A program made the position numbers and the translations under genes. A DNA stretch of 64,000 nt, from assembly GCA_038502055.1 (NCBI GenBank), contig JAXRKN010000025.1, forward strand, positions 1-64,000, given 5' to 3'. Below, piece by piece: positions 34,901 through 46,740 of the stretch (its first letter is position 1; every line of letters starts with the position of its first letter). The DNA comes from Tanytarsus gracilentus (Eukaryota; Arthropoda; Insecta; Diptera; Chironomidae). Below the pieces are notes generated by a model, which saw nothing but the letters and a program-made list of their open reading frames with translations, made no database searches and had not been told where the DNA came from.

Positions 34901-37900
34901 AAGCGTATGTGTGCTTGTTTAAGGCTTAACTTTTATGTTTTATTACCGACTCGTAACTTTTCCTCTCCCTTATCGCTCCGCCCCAATGATAAACTTCCAT
35001 AATTTGTTGCTGAAACCATTTGCTTATTAGCTTTTCAATTAAGTCATTTGTTGTCTGCGAAAAAGAAAAATTACAGAATGCTTTCAGCATTAGTAGGAAG
35101 TTTAAGTTTGAAAATTTCGAACTTTCAAAATCTTTTAACTAAATTTTCACAAAAGCTTCTCAAAGCTCTCTACACAAAGTACTCGGCAAAAAAAATCAAA
35201 TCCTTTTTATTGCTGTAAAAACGTTAAACATTAACTCAATTACCTCTCATTTCCATTACAATTCAGACCGTTCACCGTACGGCTCGAAATTTTTTGTAAA
35301 AAAATTCCATTAACTAAAAAGAATTTCATTTTCTTATTGTTAGCATTAGATGATGATGAGAATGGCGATCGAATAAAAATCTGTGAATTTTTTTATCGCT
35401 TTTTCAATTGACCAACCTCACGATGAATTCTTTTATTCAGAAAAAAAAGTCCGCTAAGTATCTGAAAATTCTCTGTTGCAAAAACCAACAATTGCGGGAC
35501 AGTCGCAAAAAAGCTTCATTTGATTTTTGTCGCGCGCGCTCTTTAAAAAAAGGTCACGCTAGTTGACTTTAAGCACGAACAGAAAAAACGAGATTTTCGC
35601 ATCTCTCAGCAATTATTTTCATTTTGCAGAGGAACATCAGGGATTGATATAGATTTGCGTCGAGTTGACATCGATCAATGTCCCCAGATGAAAAATTCCG
35701 GGGCTCAGCAACCGTTAAACATTTTTGCTGGAACCGACAAATGCAAACAGAAAACGACTGAGGTATTTTTTAGGAGTTCCGTATAATTTTCTAGCCACTT
35801 ACTTTTAATTAATATTCTCGCAGTGCTCTTCCATACCCGGACTTGGCTTTCGTCGAGGCTCATACAAATGCGTAAGTTAATAATCAAGCGATGAAAATTT
35901 TAAGGGGAATTTCAGACTCGATGAGTTGCATGCATATTTTTAATTGAATGCCGTTTTGTGAAATTGTAAATTGGAAAATTAAAAGCTTTTCAATTAAGCT
36001 TTGCGGAAATGATTTTAATTGTTACAATTTACAACGTATTTAAGATTTTTTAAAATTCTGATTTTTGAATTTAAAAAAATGTTTACAAATATTCCAAAAC
36101 AGCACTCAAGCAATCGAGTCGCATGTAAACTAACAATTTCCACCAATCACTCACGTTTCGCTACATTTTGTCACTTTCTAGGTGTGTCGTCGAGGTTATT
36201 ACTATCCGGATGTCAAATCAGAATTCAAATTCTTCAATGGAACGCACATGGAGGAAGAGTATGCGAAGTGGATGCAGGTTAGTCATCAAAATGTAATTAA
36301 AAACGTTATTTGAATACATGCTGGTCCGTGTCACGCATAAAGACACCCCTCAATCACGAATAGCATGTAAGATGAAAATGATTTGTTGGTTTGAAATTGG
36401 CATGAGAAAATGCTTTGAAAACATCTTCCACCACATACCCACTCACAGCAGACGACATAAAGGCCATAAAAAATTCTTACACACCGAAATGATATGCTGG
36501 AATTGTTATGACACATTCACTCCCTCTCCTCATCACCCTCAGCTTCATCATCTTCCATAATGCTCCATTGTTGAGAGGGAAAAGTGTCCTCATAACAAGC
36601 AATAAGTGAGGGACTTCAACATGACGACGACACTCGAAATATTTTGCAATTAAATTTTATTTCTCACAATCTTCTTGTTATTCTTCGTCTCGACCTTATT
36701 TTTGCGTGCAGAATGTGCTAAACTAATGTTTTTTTGATTGAGTGAATTTAGTCGTAATTGAACAAATTTCAATTTAATAATTAAAGCTTTTTTGCTTTAA
36801 GATTTCTTCAACAAAAAAGGACGTTAATTTAAAGTCCGTCTTTCACTTTTCTCACATCAACTTTCCTATTGTCACATTTTATGTCCCAATGTCATTCCGT
36901 TTCGCATCTTGTCTATCAAAAAACGGAGCCAGAAAATCCTATTAGACTTTGTCATTTACAACAAAAGCTTCCAGCAACAACAATAACCACTCGGGCAATG
37001 TGGTGAAGTCTCCGCAATGATTTTTAATGCGATGACAAGTCAATTAAATAAAATTTATCCTATTTTCTATTTCGCCGGTGTAGAGCGAGCCATCTTCCTA
37101 TAATGATCCGACCTCATTTGAGTGCTTAGCATGTGCTGAAGGTTGTGACATTTGTGAGGACGCGTCGCCGTGTGTCGCCGAACTCAACTGGCCTATGCGA
37201 ACGTCAATTTTAATCTTGGCTTGTGCTGTCATCGGATTTTTACCTCCAGCCGGCGCTTTTACATTTCGCTATCAACAAGTTAAGGTGAGTGTCGTTAAAT
37301 TTTCGCTCGAGGAATTTTTTCCCTTTGTGTGCATTTTTTAAATTGAAATTGAGAATGAAAAAGTTTTTTTCTGCTTTCACCGTCGCACGGCATTTTTTTA
37401 TGCGCAAAGAAGAAAACTACAAAAAGCATAAAAATTCAATTTTTTCATTTCGAGGGAGAAACGTTGAAGAGCTAAATTTAATAAATTTAATTTTTTCGTG
37501 CGACGAGCGGAGAATAAATTTAGACTCGGTAAAAAACGTTTGATGCTTTCGAGTGTTTGGTACATAAAGTTGTTTGGATGAAAAAAAGTAAAGGGGTTGA
37601 CACTTTTCAGATCAGATTTCAATTTTAAATATGGAAAAGCTTTTTATGAGCTTTCAAATTGAGATGGGTTAAGTCAAGGACTTTGAAATTTTCATCTCAA
37701 TTACAAGTGAACCTAGTATTTTTTATCACCGTAATTTAGAAGCGAGCAATAAAAATAATTTCCTATATGTTCAATTCCAATCTTCTTCACATATCATCAC
37801 ATAAAGTCCCATTTTCAATTTCTTCCGAATAAAATTTGCTTCACTTGTCGATTTTGATTCATGCATTTTTTATCATCGAGTTGATATTTTTCTATGTAGA

Positions 37901-38775
37901 AAGTCGATTTAACATTGGGAAGGAAAATTGAGTCAAGTGCCTCCATAAAAGGATGAAGGGGAAAACTGAAATTGATCAAAAAGCTGCTTTTTTATTGCCT
38001 ATTTATATTTTTAGCCGTAAAAGCCCAAATCGATAATATTATTCTTTTGCCACACATTGAAAATTGAAAATTTAATCACGAAAAAAAATTTCTATCCCAA
38101 ACAAGAAAATTATCAAATTGCTAGGTTTTTTGGCGAGTGAAAGAAAAAGAAGAGAAATAAAATGTTTATGATGCGATGAGAAAACACTTCTTGGCTTCTT
38201 AATAATTTATTGCATGAAAACTCAATAAAAGCAACTGTGGTGAAAATTAATTTAATACAAGGAGAATAATAAATTTGATGCTTCAACATGAGAAAGAAGA
38301 AAATTTGAGTGAAATTGTATTAAAAAAATAATTAGAAAAAATTATGATTTTTTATGAAATTTAAATTTTTCAACTTTTGGAGAAAAAATATTTTTTTGCA
38401 ATGTTGAGTCCACAAAAAATTGTTCATCAACATTCGCTAATTCATTATTCTCCAACTCTATTTTTCGCAGATCGTGAAAGCTGCCAGTCCAGCACTTCTT
38501 CGAGTTATTGCGATGGGCGCTTTCCTAATTTATTGCACCGTAAGTATATAAATAAGACGAGACATGGAAAATTTATCACTAATTTATTCCGATTCATTTT
38601 CTTTATCTAACTTTTCTCCATATTTTCACGCATTGTATGCGACCTTCGGAATAAATAATTTATAGACTATAGTGATGTATCCGAATCCCTCGCTCTATAC
38701 GTGCGTCGCGAAAATTTGGCTCCGAGAGTTGGGTTTCTCGCTTACATATGGAGCACTCATGCTTAAAACCTGGAG
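28975..38775 (+). CDS. GPR158/GPR179-type class C orphan receptor (N-terminal part to TM3)
   Basis: Proposed exons: 28975-30422, 32711-32888, 32955-33078, 34536-34707, 35630-35762, 35824-35871, 36182-36277, 37084-37284, 38471-38539 and 38666-38775, all with GT-AG borders and compatible phases (about 859 codons). The start is the ATG at 28975, which gives a hydrophobic leader (MQWYSSSIAIWLITAIGLTL). A long acidic, low-complexity extracellular region follows. Next is a Cache-like ectodomain with NTSEWF and NIWMLTYTVPFFGFENGTYF, then IDIDLRRVDIDQCP. An EGF-like Cys segment (PGLGFRRGSYKC, VCRRGYYYP) and a Cys cluster (FECLACAEGCDIC) precede TM1 (about TSILILACAVIGFLPPAGAF), TM2 (LLRVIAMGAFLIYCT) and TM3 (ending GALMLKTW). 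The order matches GPR158/179; Drosophila relatives include smog/CG31660 and CG31760. The last exon ends in phase 2 at a GTAAAT donor. TM4-TM7 and the tail were not found in the window. Confidence 0.85.
30423..32710 (+). other. First intron of the receptor gene
   Basis: This 2.3 kb intron runs from the GTGAGT donor at 30423 to the AG at 32709-32710. No nested gene is seen. Minus-strand open frames (for example 31406-31735) are AT-driven and lack coding character. Confidence 0.8.
32889..32954 (+). other. Probable 66-nt in-frame intron (exitron-like)
   Basis: GTGAGC at 32889 and CACAG ending at 32954 bound 66 bases without a stop codon, in frame with the exons on both sides. Removing it joins RLPAPE to IATLAKDL, which reads like the conserved ectodomain of this receptor family; keeping it inserts 22 residues (about VSFQYQKIKMHAYPLSGDFH). 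Confidence 0.6.
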
Positions 38776-40637
38776 GTAAATAGTCAGCATGTTAAATTAA
38801 TTCCACTGTTTTTTTGTTGTAGATTTACTGTCACTTTGAATGCTGATAAAAAAAGTAATATCAGCTGGATTAAACTTTTTGTGTTTTATTTTTTTCTCCA
38901 AAAAGATAAAAAAAAATCCCCGGAAACTTTTAATTACACTTCAAAATGAAGCAATAACAACATAGACAAGTATAGATAACAATTAAGCAAGAAGGAGCGG
39001 TTAATTAGCTAAATTAATATAACTTTAAAAAAACAACAACAAAATAAAAATACCTCTCATATTTCGCTCATTCTTGCTTCATACCTGAGTTTTTGATGTA
39101 AACTTGAAGTTGTTGACGTGTAGAATCCGACGAGGAACACTTTAAAATAACCTTTAACACTCGAAACAACTTTAAAAGTCTATAATTAACAAGAAAACAC
39201 ACATTTTGATATTATCACTATGAAAGGGGCGCGAAACTCTTCTTTAGTGATGAATCTTTACTCTAGTTTAAAAACATTATTTTCAATTAGTATAAATTAT
39301 AAGATTTTCTTCTGAAAGTCAATCATATTTGTTTACTCGAGCGTGCATGCGCGTGTGTATGTGAATGAAAAATTGAGTTTAAAAATCGGAGAGCCGAATG
39401 AGTAATTTTTAAAACAACCCTCCAATAAGAGAGAAATCTTTTGTATGCTCGATTTTCTGTCTATACGCTTATTCAAGCGTTTTCCAGACAGATAAACTTT
39501 TTTGTAATAACCCACATTCAGTCACAGCCATAATGACCATTTTCATACAATTTTGTGACTTGGTGTCTACTTATATAAATTACAGAATTAAACCAGAAAT
39601 GACTAGTATTAGTTGTTTGGAATTTAAAAAAATTTCAAGATGTTAGAAAATTTTACTAAAAAATTACGTTAGATACTGATAAAATACAAGAAGGTTGCGC
39701 GGAAACACCCATGTAAGTGTTTTGATAAATTTTCGCCATTGAATCATTTGAGACACACGAGAAGCAAAACCAGAAAATGATGAGAGAGAAGAAGAAAAAC
39801 TTTCGTGAAATTTATTTTTCTTTCACATTTTCTCATCCGTGTGAGTCGGCGATATGTAAGATGAGCGTGAAAAGTTGCATTAGTGAAATTGAATTCGACA
39901 AGTGAACACAGTGAAAACAGTGTTGAAGTTAGTCGACATATACATCCGCGACCCAACCCATGAAAGCATCAACTAGCTAATGTCATTTCACAGTAATTTG
40001 TCAAGACTCACGCGAGTATAGAAAGTGTTTTTCCTCTAAACAGTTGAATTCTTGAAGCTCATAAGTGCACTCATTATGCCAAGTTATAAAAACAAACACA
40101 AAGTATGAAATTTTTTTCATGAAATTGACGAATTAAAATAAAAACTTATAAACGGAACATTAGTGTCACATTCTTAAAAGTGACTCCGAATAATATAATT
40201 TTTTAATTCGGAATAGGGATTCTGAATTCACCGGTGTACTTTTCGGTCACTCCGGAAAGTTTGAGGACTAATTTTTAGGTCATTTTTTGGTCTTTCAAAA
40301 AAAAGTTAATTGTTTCCTAGTCAAAATTTTGTAGCTTAGAATTTGTTATAAGGTTCACCGCAAGATAGAATTGATGACTGGTGATCACCGTTACGATCGC
40401 TAATTTGAAAAGACATACAAAAATTAGACAGTATAAAGAAAATGACTCTCAATGAAGAACACTGTGGAAGTGGTGAAAAATTGAGCTAAAAAATGAAATT
40501 TTTGCTAGTGTGTTAAATAAAAATTACTATTTACAATTTTGTGATGAAATCTTTGAATCATCTCAACTTCCTCCCACCATCTAAATTTTTTTAATTTGAG
40601 ATATTATTTTTAAGAAGTTGACAAGAGAAAATACAAT

Positions 40638-40773
40638 CAGAGATGGGTAATTACCAAAAATTCCAAAAATACATGTTATGTAATTTAATTTTGAGAAATT
40701 ACATGAATTTTATAAGAAAATGTAATCAATTACATACATGTAATTTTTGCTGGATTATGTCAGTCCATCTCTT
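40638..40773. mobile_element. Small hAT-like MITE (about 136 bp)
   Basis: The ends are CAGAGATGG at 40638 and CCATCTCT ending at 40772, which are inverted repeats. The interior is built from palindromic 'ttacatgtaatt' words, as in many hAT-derived MITEs. An 8-bp target duplication could not be read with confidence. The 85-codon open frame running through it (40643-40900) is an artefact of these repeats. Confidence 0.55.
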
Positions 40774-41431
40774 TCGACTGAAACAAAGATACAAAAATAA
40801 GTTATTAAATGGAGTATCAATACATGAAAGAGTGAAATTATTAATTGATAAATTGTATTCACAGAGCTTAAGTGTTCATCAACGGTTGGATTCATTGTGA
40901 AAAATTTGAATCACTCCCTATGTAGTGGTAATTCAGAAATAAAATTATTAAAAAATGTAGCTACATGTAGGAAAAATGTGAAAATTTATACACAAAATAA
41001 GTTTGTAACAATCAACTTGAGACTATTTCATTATTAAATGAATTATAGGTGATTAAAAATTTGTAAATTTTAAATAATTTTTTAAGTTTCCAACTCTTGA
41101 AAATGTTCTCTCTTTCTCCTAAAAAAACTTATTTAATATCACCAAAAGCGTAATAAACATCGAATAAAAGTCTCAAAAAAATTATTTATTCTGCTCATCT
41201 TTCTCATTCCTTAAAAATTCACTCTAAAGCCGTCAATTTTATAAGGCAAATCACCATGACTTGAATTAATCATATTGAGAATTCTATCACCTTGGTTTTG
41301 TAAGATATTGTCACGTTAAATTAAATGAAACACAGAAAACTTTTCGACGTGCTACAAATTCCAAGCCGTCTTATTTTTAGCAATTGACGGAACATTAGGC
41401 AAATTGATCTTAAAGTTCTTTCAAAGTCTTA

Positions 41432-41454
41432 CTCTCTCTCTCTCTCTCTCTCTC
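41432..41454. repeat. CT dinucleotide microsatellite
   Basis: About eleven CT units in a row are followed directly by a run of ordinary sequence. It lies some 300 bases upstream of the proposed SMYD start codon and could lie in its promoter. Confidence 0.9.
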
Positions 41455-41745
41455 GATTTAAAGTCTGACAAATGTCTTTTGTCTTTTTTCTGCTCTCGAA
41501 TTTAACAAAATAGCTCGCGAACACGCATTTGAAAACCAGCGATGGAGGAAATTTGAATCACGATCATATTTCATGGGATTTTCAGCATAAATAAATATTG
41601 TGAAATTGTGTGGATGCTCAATAAATTTAGGAGGAAAATTTTTCGGTTTGATAAAGAGGAGAAAATAAATCTTCAACTTTTCTCGGTGACATTTTGAACA
41701 AAAATAGTATTCAAATGTCATTTTTTGAACATTGACATTGACTTA

Positions 41746-44700
41746 ATGACTGACTCGATGAAAAAAAGTATTGCTGCAAAAATAGAGCAAAAAAGAATTA
41801 AAACTAAACAAACTAAATCCGTTCCCTCGTTCTCAAGTCACATACTAATATACTTAGGATCAAATGTAATCAAAATCCGGCAGGCTCAACTTATGTTGCG
41901 AGTAGTTTTTTTCGACTAAAAAATTTCTTAAGAAATCGATTCCAATAGAGAGCAAATTAATAGATTTTCAAGAATTTAAGTAATACTACTTACTATAATA
42001 TTATATTTTAATCTAGTTTAAGCTGCTCCGTCTACAATCTTGCAATATGTGTTCGTCCGGCGAAAAAAAATAAATGCAAGATTGATGTAATGAAATTGTT
42101 TAAAAATAAAACTTTTCCTTCCCTCGCAACATTGAGATTCATGTGCATCAATATGCTTTAAAAATAAGAAGCGCATGTTAAGAAAAATAGATTTTACAAT
42201 TCATTAATGGATTTTCCTCTTCATTAAATTTTTATATGGGGCACATTTAGGGACATCAACAGAACAATAATAGTGTGAATGAGACACATCAGAAAGTTGT
42301 TGTTACGAGCGAAAATAAAGGCAAAGAGAATGACAAAAAAACATATAAAGTGAAACATTCAAAAATATTTGGCAGGTGAGAGAGCTTTTTTGTGTTTGAA
42401 TTGCCATCCAATTAAGATTGATGATTTATGTCAACGTTTAATGCAGATATTTGGTATGCTCGAGAGATTTATCACCATGTGAAATTATCATTCAACAAAA
42501 GCCATTAGTTATTGGACCAACAGCTAATTGTGATAACATTCCAGTATGCCTTAATTGTTATCGCTATACAGGATCAATGAGTTTATGTTTTAGGTATTTT
42601 AGTTGATGCTATGTTTATCAAATGGTTAAATAATAATTAAAAATTAGATTTTTGACTTTCGTTTTATCTTTTGTCAGATGTCAAAATTGCAAATTTCCTC
42701 TTTGCGGAAAAGATTGCATTGGAAGAGATCACACTAAGCAGGAATGCGATTTTCTAAAGGAAAATGATATTGCTCAATATTTACAAGATGATATCAATGA
42801 GCTGAAACAGGACTACGAACTTATCATCATTCTAAGGTACAATTGAATCGAAATCACATTTTTATGCAATCAATTTTAAATTTACAAGGTTTTTTATCTT
42901 TGTGTTATTTCATTGCCTTTTAAATGAACGTTTTAATGAGATAAAATTTTGTTTGAAAAACTTTTTATTTGTTTAGTTGGAATGAAATTGAGCTTATATG
43001 CTAAAACTAAATTTTAGTTACATAAAAACAATGAGAATAAGATATAAAAATAAATATAAAAAATTTTCTACCTTTATCTTTTAAATAATTTAATTTTTTA
43101 ATATCTTTAAATTTCTTCTGACTCACTGCTCCTAAATTTATCCTTTACTACTTTCATCTGACAAGATGTTTGATGTTAAAAAAAAATTCGGAACAATCTT
43201 GGGAGAAGTTGAATGAGATGGAGTCACATTGTGAGATTCGTAAGTTGGAACATTGAACTTTTCTAGCATTAAATGATGAATTTAAACACAATTGTCAAAC
43301 TAGGTAAAGGCATTCCGGCATTGTGGAATCGTAATCAGAATGTGGTTGTGAACCGAATTCGAAATAAATGGAAGCTTTTAGAGTTTAGTGAGGAAGAAAT
43401 TCATCGCATTTGTGGCATCCTTGAAGTCAATTGCTTTGAAGTTGGAGGTGGTCACATGGGTAACTATTTTCTTATTTTCCTAATTATTTCTAATTATTCC
43501 TAATTATTTTCTTTTTTTTGAATAATTAGATACTTAGTCGAGATTATCATAATTATCCTCGGCTAATTATCTAATAATCAAAAAATTTAAAAAAATTAGA
43601 AATAATTAGGATGTGGCATAACAGCTCAAATTTCATCATAGGCAACTCCGCTCGTGCTCTTTTTCCTGAAGCTTATTTGATGTGTCACGATTGTGTTCCG
43701 AACACAAATCACACTGACGATCCAACTACACATGAACTCGTCGTACGCACAACAAAAGCACTTAAAAAAGGCGAAATAATAAGTTTGAGTTATGCTTACA
43801 CCTTGCAGGTTCGTTCATGCATTTTTACAGTTCTTTTCAGTTCAAGTCTATGAAAAAATATTTTATTTGTTTCTATGCAGGGAACTTTGAAAAGGCGACA
43901 ACATCTAAATGAGGCAAAATTTTTCTGGTGCTCATGCAAACGTTGTGCAAGCAATGATGAATTGGGTACTCATGCTAGCACACTACTCTGTCCTAAATGT
44001 ACACATGGCTTTATTCTTTCATCAGATTCGTTAAACGAGAATTCTGTATGGAGGTAATGATGATGTGTTTTTGTATGTGTATGTGAAAATGATAAGAAAT
44101 TAAATGACTAAGAAATAAATAAATAATAGTGATGGCAAGAGTCGTGTCTACAAAACAATAAAAAACTTTTTTAGATAGAGGCAGCGTAATAATATTTTTT
44201 GAAGTATCCTTTAAAATAATGCGTTTTCTTTATATTTTCGCCTTCTAGATGTCAAAAATGCAATTTTTCACTAGGTGCAGCTTTTGTAATGAATCTTGTG
44301 ACGCAACTGTATGACGAGCTCGATTCACTGGGTGGAAGTGACATTAAACAAATCGAAATTTTCATGGAAAAATATTCAAAAACACTCCATGAGAATCATT
44401 ACATATTCCTCTCAGCAAAACATTCGCTGTGTCAATTGTATGGAAAAATTGATGGATTTTTAATCAACGAGCTGAGTGTGGAACAACTAAAGCAAAAGGA
44501 GCGATACTGTAAATCTTTGTTGGAAGTGATCAATGTACTAGAACCTGGATGTAGTCGATTACGTGGAGTCATCCTTTATGAGCTACATGCACCCGTCATG
44601 CTCCAAATTTCCCGTGAATTACAAATGAATTTAATTACGAATTTAGAATTTCGAAAACGCTTAAAAGAAGTCATTCGAATGTTGGAAATTTCCTACGGGA

Positions 44701-44789
44701 TCTTGAAAAATGAGCCAAATGGTTCAGCTGAACATGAAATGGCTGTGGCTGCTCAATCAGCACTTAAATGTATCAATGCACAGATCTAA
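41746..44789 (+). CDS. SMYD-family (SET and MYND) lysine methyltransferase, arthropod SmydA type
   Basis: Nine exons, all GT-AG and in phase: 41746-41865 (tentative), 42251-42375, 42447-42593, 42678-42836, 43166-43239, 43304-43459, 43642-43808, 43881-44053 and 44249-44789, giving 553 residues. The N-terminal SET part (YLVCSRDLSPCEIIIQQKPL) is interrupted by a MYND zinc finger (VCLNC, CQNCKFPLCGKDC, HTKQEC). The SET core follows, with CHDCVPNTNH in place of the classical NHSCxPN, as in arthropod-specific SmydA proteins, then GEIISLSYAYTLQ and RRQHLNEAKFFWCSCKRC (post-SET cysteines). The C-terminal ~180 residues are helical and TPR-like in character. The expected role is methylation of protein lysine using S-adenosylmethionine; the substrate is unknown. 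The first exon has no domain and rests only on phase and splice sites. AATAAA lies at 44883-44888. Confidence 0.9.
43479..43610. mobile_element. MITE inside a SMYD intron
   Basis: Perfect 17-bp terminal inverted repeats, CCTAATTATTTCTAATT (43479-43495) and AATTAGAAATAATTAGG (43594-43610), enclose about 100 bases rich in TAATTA. The interior phrase 'ataattaga...ttagtcgagat' recurs at about 52505-52570. The element fills most of the 182-nt intron 43460-43641 and ends 31 bases before its acceptor. No target duplication was recognised. Confidence 0.7.
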
Positions 44790-46740
44790 GTTGTCTTGTT
44801 TTCAATTAAAATTAAGAAACATTATTAAACTATCTTAAATGCCCGTATAACACATCTTTGCTTTTCTAACCCAAAAAAATCAAATAAAAGACAAAGAGAA
44901 TTCGAGAATTCAATGGAGATAAAATTCTTTCACTTTTTTCCTTGCACCACAATGCAAAAAAAAATATAATAAATCACTATATATATCGATTTCATTATTA
45001 TATTTTTGATTACATCAAAATAAATCGCATTCAAACCATTTGATTTATTTTTTCATCTGCGACCTCCACAAACTCCAAAAATTTTTTGTTTTTAAATTTT
45101 TGACAATTTTTGAAGTAAAAATTTAATTAATTAATTAATTTAAAAAAAAAAGAAAAGTTAAGGTTAAAATTGAAGCAAATCCGTTGTAGATTTTTTTAAA
45201 TTATTGCTTGCTTAAAGCTTAATAAATTGAAATTTACTTTATCGACATTTAAAAGAATTTTACGATGCTAAGATATTTCACCATCAAATCACTAGATGGC
45301 ACCACTTACATTGCATTCCTGATGTAAAAAATTATTTAGGATATTTGTGCTGTAGATATATGAAATTTTATTCTGTTATGTAATGAATTTAGTTTTCCCC
45401 CAAAAATTTGTTAGAACAGAACTGTTTACAAAATAATGTTTACTGCATTTTGAACGTTATTTTGTATTTGACATTCTTAAAAATGATTTAGAACTGACGC
45501 CATTAAATGTGTTGAAAATTTTATAACTGCACGAAGCTTTTACTCACTTTAAGATCGTTGACACGCAAGAAAGTTAAATGATCATGATGATAATAGCAAT
45601 AGACGATGATAACAAGATGCCGAAAATCTCACACACATTCATAGTCAATGTTTTTGGCGAAAAAATACCGAATGTGCGAGTGAAAAAAGTGTGAATCATT
45701 TTACCAACCATAAACAAAAACGGATAAAAGTATTTATTTTTTAAAATTTATTTTCTATTTTTTCGAAATTAAAAAAGTTCTCGTTTTAATTCTTAATTTT
45801 TGTTGGACAAAAAATTATAAATTTCACAAAAAGTTCTTTCTTTCGCACTTGATATTTTTTGTTTAGAAAAAATAATGAGAAATTAACATAACTTCATCGT
45901 CGACATGAGATGCAGAATAATTAATTATTATTTTTTAGTAAGTGCTAAGGTCGAAATGGAAATCAAAGAAGAAAATCGATCGTATTTTTTGTATATTCTT
46001 TTTTATCGATTTTAAATTACATTTTACAACACCATTTTCTAAGAGACAAGACAAAAGAATTCTTTTACTGTTTAAGCCTTTTTCGCTGAGGTTTCTCTTG
46101 AATGAATTTTTTGTATGTGGATGTGGATGAATTTGAAGATTTCAGCAAAATTAAGATCAAAAATTCGGACGATCGGCCAATGCGATGGTTAGAAGATTTA
46201 TATCAGATGGATTTCATTTCTGAGGATGATTTTTATTTTGCGACTTTGACTGAAGAACTTTCTGTCAATCATTTTCAGTGTAAGAATTAAATGCAAATTT
46301 TTACAATTATATTCGTTTAGAGGATCAGAAAAAAAACTAAAAAATTTCATGCATGAGTCTATTGTTAAGTGTGTGTGTGTGTGTATACTTTGAAAATGAT
46401 GATCAATATGAGAGTTTTACGCCTAGAGTGCAAGGAGTGATCGAGCGAGTCTCCTTACACTCTTTACATTTGAATTATTACCATCCATTGATTGATTTTG
46501 CATTCATCTTCTTAAATATATATTAATTTAAAACTTCATTTTCTCATAATATATACTTTTTGTGTTCCTTACTTAGCAATAATAATGATGTAACACACTA
46601 TTACTTTCATCTTTAAAATTAATATTTGTAGTCTATTTTAATTCATTAATATTAGGTTTTTTGAAAGTTTTTTTGTGGTTTTTTGCATTTTAAGATTTCT
46701 TCAGTCACTGCACATTTACAAAAAGTGAAGTTTTCGTCGA
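44790..46740. other. Interval between the convergent SMYD and prothymosin-like genes
   Basis: This holds the 3' untranslated region of the SMYD gene with AATAAA at 44883, AT-rich filler, an exon-like small frame at 46102-46279 and a GT microsatellite at about 46369-46384. The 3' end of the prothymosin-like transcript must also fall here, reading leftward from 46741. Confidence 0.6.
46102..46279 (+). CDS. Exon-like acidic open frame, unassigned
   Basis: A frame beginning MNFLYVDVDEFEDF, followed by DDRPMRWLEDLYQMDF and ISEDDFYF, has clearly higher GC and a more protein-like composition than the surrounding DNA. It runs into a good GTAAGA donor at 46280; without splicing it stops at 46290 after 62 residues. 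No domain is recognised and no matching downstream exon was found. It may be a short real gene, an exon of a gene fragment or an old pseudogene. Confidence 0.25.

Larger units (their letters stand above)
38776..41745. other. Stretch between the receptor exons and the SMYD gene
   Basis: About 3 kb. The next receptor exon should supply the TM3-TM4 loop and TM4, but no frame here fits. A frame after the AG near 38822 (starting FTVTLNADKK) joins in phase but has no family resemblance and was not accepted. The stretch contains a small hAT-like MITE (40638-40773) and a CT microsatellite (41432-41454). Confidence 0.5.

Noticed and set aside
38823..38948. Frame after the last receptor exon (FTVTLNADKK...)
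   Set aside because: It joins in phase after a possible AG but does not resemble the TM3-TM4 loop of the GPR158 family and is very Lys/Phe-rich, so it looks like chance.
40643..40900. 85-codon open frame
   Set aside because: Its first half is the palindromic hAT-like MITE; there are no splice or domain signals.
43240..43303. Apparent premature stop and frameshift in the SMYD gene
   Set aside because: A 64-nt intron with GTAAGT donor and CTAG acceptor removes the stop and restores the frame (...CEI-R-KGIPALW...).
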